The position numbers were made by a program, and so were the translations under genes. Under the pieces are notes generated by a model, which worked only from the letters and a program-made list of their open reading frames with translations, made no database searches and was not told where the DNA came from. 11,888 nucleotides of DNA from an uncultured Treponema sp. GTDB taxonomy: Bacteria; Spirochaetota; Spirochaetia; Treponematales; Treponemataceae. This document shows, piece after piece, positions 8,960-11,888 of the stretch. How positions within the stretch are numbered: position 1 is the stretch's first letter; each line of letters starts with the position of its first letter. Where the stretch lies: assembly GCA_937900125.1 (NCBI GenBank), contig CALCEK010000235.1, forward strand, positions 1-11,888, written 5' to 3'.

Positions 8960-9123
8960 TTTTCAAAGTTATTTGAGAAAACGAATTCATAAAATTTAAG
9001 TGTTTTTTTTCCTAAAATCTTTTTTACCGCTCTTCAACAAGACCCCCCATTTATTCTTTCTCCCCTTTGATGTTTCAAGCGAATCTATAAAATGCCGTAA
9101 AAGTCCGCACTATCTCTTTTCAC

Positions 9124-9153
9124 AAAGTTTCATGTGAAACACAAGAGCTTGCA
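9124..9153 (+). repeat. direct repeat, copy A (contains parS-like site 3)
   Basis: A 30-base unit, AAAGTTTCATGTGAAACACA followed by AGAGCTTGCA. The copy at 9175-9203 matches it with four substitutions and one missing base. The 10 bases flanking the parS-like core on the right are included in the repeat, so the similarity goes beyond the protein-binding site. Confidence 0.6.
9126..9141 (-). promoter_or_regulatory. parS-like site 3 (15/16)
   Basis: AGTTTCATGTGAAACA. The only difference from site 1 is the first base. It is the intact member of a diverged pair of direct repeats whose second copy lies at 9175-9203. Confidence 0.7.
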
Positions 9154-9174
9154 TTGTTCTATGATGTTTTTTAT

Positions 9175-9203
9175 AAAGTCTCATGCGGAATACAGAGCTT
9201 GCA
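9175..9203 (+). repeat. direct repeat, copy B (decayed parS-like site)
   Basis: AAAGTCTCATGCGGAATACA followed by GAGCTTGCA. All four substitutions relative to copy A are transitions and all fall inside the 16-base parS-like core, while the flanks are unchanged except for one deleted A. It looks like a duplicated site that has lost its binding sequence. Confidence 0.55.
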
Positions 9204-9467
9204 AGAAAATCTTCACCGAGCATTTAATAATTTCGTTTCTGAACTTTCAGGGATTTACCATTCTGCCTAAAAGAAACTAACGCGACCTTTCATGAATGAT
9301 TATCAGTTTCATTCAGCGAAGAAATGATTTTTCGGTATAAAAAACGACACATCGCAAACAATGAAATCAAACGGGTTCTTTACTAAAATTGCCTTTTCTC
9401 TCTACAAAAAGCTTTAACCGCCTTTTTCGATTCTCATACCACAATCAAATTCAAAAAGCAAGTTTTT

Positions 9468-9483
9468 CGTTTCACATGAAACA
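9468..9483 (+). promoter_or_regulatory. parS-like site 4 (15/16)
   Basis: CGTTTCACATGAAACA. Only the outermost left base differs from the local consensus. Confidence 0.7.
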
Positions 9484-9606
9484 ATCAACTCACAGCCCCA
9501 CCAAGAGATTGACCGCGCCCCCATCACCTTGAACGAGATGTCAATACGATTACGTTTTAACGCTCTTTTTTCTTAAAAGTCATACAAAAAATAAAGAAAA
9601 CATAAC

Positions 9607-9638
9607 TTTTCCACAAATTGTTTAAAACTTGTTGATAA
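9607..9638 (+). repeat. DnaA-box module, copy 1
   Basis: A 32-bp unit carrying a forward box (TTTTCCACA) at its left end and a reverse box (TGTTGATAA) at its right end. It matches copy 2 at 25 of 32 positions without gaps; all differences but one are in the spacer between the boxes. Confidence 0.65.
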
Positions 9639-9645
9639 CTAAAAA

Positions 9646-9677
9646 TTTTCCACAAGTTCTTAACAAAATGTGGATAA
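9646..9677 (+). repeat. DnaA-box module, copy 2
   Basis: The second 32-bp unit, offset 39 bp from copy 1, with the same geometry: forward box TTTTCCACA and perfect reverse box TGTGGATAA. Its last base is also the first base of parS-like site 5. Confidence 0.65.
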
Positions 9678-9692
9678 GTTTCATGTGAAACA
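9677..9692 (-). promoter_or_regulatory. parS-like site 5 (15/16), abutting a DnaA box
   Basis: AGTTTCATGTGAAACA, with one outer mismatch. Its first base is the last base of the consensus DnaA box at 9669-9677, so DnaA and ParB would bind adjoining turns of the helix. Confidence 0.7.
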
Positions 9693-9743
9693 TAGACAGC
9701 GACCCGACAGGGGCAAAACCAGTGAAAAAGGTTTCTTCGCTAC

Positions 9744-9755
9744 ACTCGCGCGAGT
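9744..9755. repeat. GC-rich perfect palindrome
   Basis: ACTCGCGCGAGT is a perfect 12-bp palindrome with a CGCGCG core, standing out from its A/T-rich surroundings between the DnaA boxes and the small RNA unit. It could be a dimer-binding operator or a small cruciform; I know no named site with this sequence. Confidence 0.4.
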
Positions 9756-9786
9756 CTCTAGAAAAGCTGTGATTTTTCGACCATAA

Positions 9787-9896
9787 TAAAAAACCGGAGA
9801 AGCACATATACTTCTCCGGTCGCCTGATGGTTACTAATCAATCACTAGATATGAACGAAAAGGAGAGTGATTGATTTCACTACCAAAAATCCCCAT
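9787..9896 (-). ncRNA. candidate small RNA of about 110 nt beside oriC
   Basis: A compact transcription unit on the minus strand with a well-spaced promoter at 9902-9930, a predicted start near 9896 and an intrinsic terminator ending near 9788. The predicted RNA has a small 5' hairpin (CCAAA/TTTGG, 9883-9900, partly upstream of the start), a perfect 10-bp stem (GTGATTGATT 9867-9876 with AATCAATCAC 9836-9845) and the terminator hairpin. The 21-base loop between the central stem arms reads TCTCCTTTTCGTT on the RNA strand, a pyrimidine-rich anti-Shine-Dalgarno-like sequence of the kind used by many trans-acting sRNAs. I recognise no Rfam-type family (not SRP RNA, 6S or tmRNA). A 20-codon open frame (ATG 9896 to TAG 9834) lies inside it, so a tiny leaderless peptide gene is the alternative. 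Confidence 0.55.
9788..9820 (-). terminator. intrinsic terminator of the candidate small RNA
   Basis: A perfect 10-bp stem (ACCGGAGAAG, loop of 8, CTTCTCCGGT; 9793-9802 with 9811-9820) followed on the minus strand by a T run (complement of A 9788-9793). There is no T run on the plus-strand side, so it acts leftward. Confidence 0.8.
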
Positions 9897-9901
9897 TTGG
9901 A

Positions 9902-9930
9902 ATTGTATCTTACAAACGAACTTTTGTCAG
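9902..9930 (-). promoter_or_regulatory. promoter of the candidate small RNA
   Basis: On the minus strand, CTGACA (9925-9930) and TACAAT (9902-9907) are each 5 of 6 to the sigma-70 consensus, with an exact 17-bp spacer. The predicted start is near 9895-9896. Confidence 0.6.
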
Positions 9931-9985
9931 CAGGAATTTTAAGTTTTTTGGAAAAAGTTTTTCTATTTTTCAGAAACTAATTTAG

Positions 9986-10001
9986 TGTTTCACATGAAAC
10001 G
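9986..10001 (+). promoter_or_regulatory. parS-like site 6 (15/16)
   Basis: TGTTTCACATGAAACG. Only the last base differs. It is the rightmost strong site and lies about 170 bp before the acetyltransferase gene. Confidence 0.7.
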
Positions 10002-10171
10002 CTTGTTGTTTTCCCGACTTCCCTCTGATACTCTCTTGAAAAACTTAAAATTATTACCTATCGTTCGTGCATTTTTCAGCTATTCGGTTTTGCCCTCATT
10101 TTGGATGCATTTTTGTGATTTCATATTTTTATTTTTTTCTGATAACCTAAAAAGCATATCTAAGAGGAAAA

Positions 10172-10612
10172 ATGGTTAATCTCCACATAAAAAATTTTGA
10201 CGAACTTACCGTTTGTGAATTGCACGATATTTTAAAAGCTCGCGTTGCTATTTTTGTCGTTGAGCAAAAATGTGCCTATCAAGAGATAGACGGATTTGAT
10301 ACAAAAGCAATTCATGTTTGGCTTGAAGAGAATGGAAAAATTCTTTCATATTTGCGAATTCTTCCCAAAGGCTGCCATTTTGACAATGTTTCAATCGGCA
10401 GAGTGATTTCCGTAAGACGCAGCGGTGGCTTTGGAAAGCAAGTACTTGAAGAAGGGATAAAAGTAGCTCATGAAAAACTAAATGCAACGGAAATCGTTCT
10501 TGAAGCTCAGGTTTATGCGCAAGGCTTTTATGAAAAATCTGGCTTTGTAAAAATGTCCGATGACTACCTTGTTGATGGGATTCCCCACATTATGATGAAG
10601 AGATGCGATTAA
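10172..10612 (+). CDS. GNAT-family acetyltransferase, ElaA type
   Basis: A 146-residue protein matching the usual ElaA length of about 150. GNAT enzymes move an acetyl group from acetyl-CoA to an amine; the substrate of ElaA-type members is not well established. Diagnostic stretches are FVVEQKCAYQEIDGFD (28-43), followed by a His in AIHVW, and EAQVYAQGFYEKSGF (111-125), the GNAT motif B. The acetyl-CoA-binding loop is GRVISVRRSGGFGKQ (76-90). It reads R-S-G-G-F-G instead of the usual R-G-x-G-x-G/A, so it is slightly divergent. The protein is cytoplasmic with no signal or membrane segment. The ATG follows AAGAGGA (10162-10168). It is alone on its strand and in a low-GC block, and no clear terminator of its own is visible. 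The upstream promoter could not be fixed. Confidence 0.88.
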   Translation: MVNLHIKNFDELTVCELHDILKARVAIFVVEQKCAYQEIDGFDTKAIHVWLEENGKILSYLRILPKGCHFDNVSIGRVISVRRSGGFGKQVLEEGIKVAHEKLNATEIVLEAQVYAQGFYEKSGFVKMSDDYLVDGIPHIMMKRCD

Positions 10613-10673
10613 CCCCAACTTTGACTTTAATAAGCAAGGTGCATTAACAGCATATTTCTGTCCGTGAATTGGC

Positions 10674-10708
10674 AAAAAAAGCCGTACATCGCAGTGATAC
10701 ACGGCTTT
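10674..10708 (-). terminator. intrinsic terminator of the lipoprotein gene
   Basis: An 8-bp stem AAAGCCGT/ACGGCTTT (10678-10685 with 10701-10708), followed on the minus strand by seven T (complement of 10674-10680). It lies 25 bases after the lipoprotein stop codon. Only three T follow it on the plus strand, so it probably serves the acetyltransferase gene poorly. Confidence 0.75.
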
Positions 10709-10732
10709 GAAATTACTAAGCAAAATATATAT

Positions 10733-11152
10733 TTATTTTGTGGCATACATCCAAATTTTCTTGCTTGAATCTGTGGCATGCTCTCCAAAAACAATATCAT
10801 TTCCGATGTTTTTCAACACCTCGATTTCTGAATTTGCTTCATAATTAGACATACCTTTTGAAAGAAGAAAATCTTTTATTTCAGAAAGACTAACACCTGT
10901 CTCCACTTCATGGTCAGATATAGTATTGTTGTATAAATATAATCTTAACGAAGCTATATTTGAATAACTGACTTCACTCCAATAAGATATTTTATTCATA
11001 GCCGTTGTATAGGTAGAATTTGATATTACACCAACTTCAACTTTATAAGTTGTGGAATCCTCATCTTCCGAAGATGAATCACTACAACCAATAAAGGCTG
11101 ACACTAAAAGAAGTGAAATTAAAGGTGCAAGCAGTTTTGTAAAATATTTCAT
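10733..11152 (-). CDS. small putative lipoprotein of unknown function
   Basis: A 139-residue protein. A basic start (MKYFTK) and a hydrophobic stretch (LLAPLISLLLVSAF) end in IGC at residues 21-23. This is a relaxed lipobox of the spirochaete kind, so Cys23 should be lipidated after signal peptidase II cleavage. A Ser/Asp/Glu-rich tether (SDSSSEDEDSTT) follows, then a soluble domain of about 100 residues with Tyr/Ser/Asn-rich strands and helices. I recognise no family. AGGAGAA (complement of 11157-11163) lies before the ATG with good spacing. It has its own promoter (11218-11245) and terminator, so it is monocistronic. It is divergent from the XRE regulator gene with start codons 137 bp apart, which makes it the natural candidate target of that regulator (inference). 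Confidence 0.75.
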   Translation of the reverse strand: MKYFTKLLAPLISLLLVSAFIGCSDSSSEDEDSTTYKVEVGVISNSTYTTAMNKISYWSEVSYSNIASLRLYLYNNTISDHEVETGVSLSEIKDFLLSKGMSNYEANSEIEVLKNIGNDIVFGEHATDSSKKIWMYATK

Positions 11153-11209
11153 AAAGTTCTCCTAAATCTTATTTTATTACAAAGGTTTTTCCATAAATAT
11201 TCTTACAGT

Positions 11210-11221
11210 CAATTTTAATTG
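11210..11221. promoter_or_regulatory. candidate operator
   Basis: CAATT-TT-AATTG, a perfect 5-bp inverted repeat with a 2-bp centre. It overlaps the -10 element and predicted start of the lipoprotein promoter, a position where a dimeric XRE-type repressor would block transcription. It is A/T-rich, so chance is possible. Confidence 0.3.
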
Positions 11222-11245
11222 TACTTTGTATTTTTAGTTTGTCAA
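11218..11245 (-). promoter_or_regulatory. promoter of the lipoprotein gene
   Basis: On the minus strand, a perfect TTGACA -35 (11240-11245) and a TACAAT -10 (11218-11223) with a 16-bp spacer. The predicted 5' untranslated region is about 60 bases. The -35 element overlaps TTGTCAAG on the other strand, next to the regulator gene's own upstream region. Confidence 0.6.
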
Positions 11246-11289
11246 GAGATTTTTATATCATCGTAAAATATAAACTGACAGGAAATTTT

Positions 11290-11568
11290 ATGTTTGGCGA
11301 GCAGATAAAAAGTCTTAGGATGTGCAAGGGATTAAATCAAGTTGAAATGGCAAAGATTTTTGGAGTAACGAAACAGAGCGTTTCAAATTGGGAAAATGAA
11401 AATATAATGCCTTCCATCGATATGCTTATAAAAATTGCCAAATTTTTCGGTGTTTCTACAGATTACATTCTTGGGCTTTCAGAAAAACATGCTTTAAATA
11501 CAGAAGGACTTTCGGAATTACAAATTGCGCATATCCAAACTTTAATTGACGATATTTTGAAAAAATAA
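11290..11568 (+). CDS. XRE/Cro-CI-type transcriptional regulator
   Basis: A 92-residue cytoplasmic DNA-binding protein with the start chosen at ATG 11290, preceded by AGGAAA (11280-11285). An in-frame TTG at 11239 would add 17 residues but lacks a ribosome binding site and would remove the promoter space. The helix-turn-helix covers about residues 4-60, with LNQVEMAKIFGVTKQSVSNWENE (15-37) holding the recognition helix and PSIDMLIKIAKFFGVSTDYILG (41-62) completing the five-helix fold of the HTH_3 family. The last 30 residues are helical and may dimerise; no peptidase or ligand domain is present, so it resembles small repressors of phages, toxin modules or stress genes. Its neighbour is the divergent lipoprotein gene; the shared intergenic region holds a candidate operator. 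Low GC content suggests an accessory gene. Confidence 0.85.
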   Translation: MFGEQIKSLRMCKGLNQVEMAKIFGVTKQSVSNWENENIMPSIDMLIKIAKFFGVSTDYILGLSEKHALNTEGLSELQIAHIQTLIDDILKK

Positions 11569-11602
11569 AAGAAAAGCCGATTTTTGGAAGAAAAAAGGAT
11601 TG

Positions 11603-11647
11603 AAAGGGAAAAGGAAACCTTTTATAAAAAGGTGTCCTTTTCCCTTT
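11603..11647. terminator. shared convergent terminator between the XRE gene and gyrA
   Basis: A perfect 13-bp stem AAAGGGAAAAGGA/TCCTTTTCCCTTT (11603-11615 with 11635-11647), extended inside by CCTTTT/AAAAGG (11618-11623 with 11627-11632) across a small internal loop. It is followed on the plus strand by more T residues, fitting termination of the XRE gene. It starts five bases after the gyrA stop on the other strand, where the T run is interrupted (TTTCAATCC), so it probably serves both genes. Confidence 0.8.
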
Positions 11648-11652
11648 TTGCT

Positions 11653-11888
11653 TTACTCTTTATCCTGGGCTACGCTGTCAAAGCCGACTAGATAGTCTGG
11701 GGCATCGATGTTAATCACGCGTGTGCCGCTCGCTCCCCTGCCCTGCTTTGAGACGGTTGAGGCTTTGATTCGGAGCGTTTTGCCTTGTCCTGTCATGCAG
11801 ATGATTTCTGCGTCTTCGGAGACGGCTATCGTTCCGACAATCTCGCCTTTGTTGTCCGTGTTGCCGAAGATTCGCTGTCCGCCCGTGC
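11653..11888 (-). CDS. gyrA: DNA gyrase subunit A, C-terminal fragment (cut by window edge)
   Basis: The last 77 complete codons of a gene entering from the right edge, with the stop at 11653-11655. The product reads RIFGNTDNKGEIVGTIAV, then EIICMTGQGKTLRIKAS, then VSKQGRGASGTRVINID and ends VGFDSVAQDKE. This is the blade pattern of the GyrA C-terminal beta-pinwheel: a strand pair ending in a GKTLRI-like motif, a Q/GRGxxGxRVI loop and a short acidic tail. GyrA wraps DNA and carries the breakage-reunion activity with GyrB. ParC is a less likely alternative, because this blade arrangement and the RGASGTRVINID-type loop fit GyrA better. The fragment is about 55% GC by hand count, far above the neighbouring XRE gene. 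It is transcribed towards the proposed origin. Confidence 0.8.
   Translation of the reverse strand, partial: TGGQRIFGNTDNKGEIVGTIAVSEDAEIICMTGQGKTLRIKASTVSKQGRGASGTRVINIDAPDYLVGFDSVAQDKE

Larger units (their letters stand above)
8738..9606. other. non-coding left flank of the origin region
   Basis: About 870 bp with no convincing open frame, ribosome binding site or recognisable decayed gene on either strand. It holds four of the six strong parS-like sites, a decayed repeat copy, and homopolymer runs. By hand count C exceeds G in most 60-base lines here, as in the genes to the left. I see no good intrinsic terminator after the sensor gene ending at 8737. Confidence 0.6.
9566..9692. other. 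oriC: putative chromosomal replication origin (oriC core)
   Basis: A run of A/T-rich sequence (about 9566-9606, a candidate unwinding element) is followed by four DnaA-box-like 9-mers: TTTTCCACA at 9607-9615, TGTTGATAA at 9630-9638, TTTTCCACA at 9646-9654 and TGTGGATAA at 9669-9677. The last is a perfect reverse-complement match to the TTATCCACA consensus and the others differ by one base. They alternate in orientation. parS-like sites lie on both sides, and the plus-strand base balance changes from C-rich to G-rich or neutral in this neighbourhood. dnaA itself is not in the window; a GyrA-like gene lies 2 kb to the right. Confidence 0.7.

Noticed and set aside
9071..9086. TGTTTCAAGCGAATCT as a seventh parS-like site
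   Set aside because: Only 12 of 16 positions match and the right arm is broken; it may be a decayed copy but could be chance.
9622..9807. 61-codon minus-strand open frame
   Set aside because: It covers the DnaA boxes, parS-like site 5 and the small RNA terminator, and has no ribosome binding site.
9787..9896. Small RNA considered as SRP RNA, 6S RNA or a tRNA
   Set aside because: It lacks the GGAA-tetraloop core of SRP RNA, the long open bubble of 6S RNA, and any cloverleaf or CCA end.
8814..10001. Repeats considered as a CRISPR array
   Set aside because: The units are 16 bp, alternate in orientation and are spaced irregularly (130 to 342 bp), so they are protein-binding sites and not CRISPR repeats.
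9985..10179. 64-codon plus-strand open frame beginning at a GTG
   Set aside because: Its first codons are parS-like site 6, it has no ribosome binding site, its composition is unlike a protein gene and it runs into the acetyltransferase start.
11239..11289. Longer XRE protein starting at TTG 11239
   Set aside because: There is no ribosome binding site, the extra 17 residues do not resemble the family, and the region is needed for the divergent promoters.

Overview
The window looks like a chromosomal segment of a spirochaete, most probably a Treponema. I base this on an inner-membrane class III adenylate cyclase with a periplasmic sensor, a large FecR-domain protein with Ig-like repeats, a lipoprotein with a relaxed lipobox, and the generally low GC content. 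The species cannot be named from this sequence alone.

Left part (1-7474): an apparent four-gene minus-strand operon. In transcription order it holds an unrecognised 645-residue cytoplasmic or peripheral protein, the adenylate cyclase, the membrane-anchored FecR/Ig-repeat protein, and the first 39 codons of a secreted protein cut by the window edge. The last three overlap or nearly overlap, so they are probably translationally coupled. Together they look like a cAMP signalling and cell-envelope module. Divergent from it (7559-8737, plus) is a sensor-like protein with two membrane segments and no recognisable output domain.

Middle part (8738-10171): about 1.4 kb without a convincing protein gene but densely structured. 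It has six 15/16 or 16/16 matches to TGTTTCAYRTGAAACA-type sites, very close to the bacterial parS consensus. It also has a four-box DnaA-box cluster built as two tandem copies of a 32-bp module next to an A/T-rich stretch. Hand-counted base composition changes sign near it: C exceeds G on the plus strand to the left, even in the plus-strand gene, while plus-strand genes to the right are G-rich or balanced. I read this as the replication origin (oriC) with an embedded centromere-like parS cluster. Just right of the DnaA boxes is a compact minus-strand unit (promoter, hairpin with an anti-Shine-Dalgarno-like loop, intrinsic terminator) that looks like an undescribed small RNA of about 110 nt.

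Right part (10172-11888): a lower-GC block with an ElaA-type GNAT acetyltransferase (plus), a small lipoprotein (minus) and a divergent XRE-type repressor (plus). A strong shared terminator follows, and then the 3' end of a gene whose product matches the GyrA C-terminal domain (minus, cut by the window end). The GyrA fragment is much richer in GC than the block beside it and is transcribed towards the proposed origin. dnaA, dnaN, parA and parB are not in this window.
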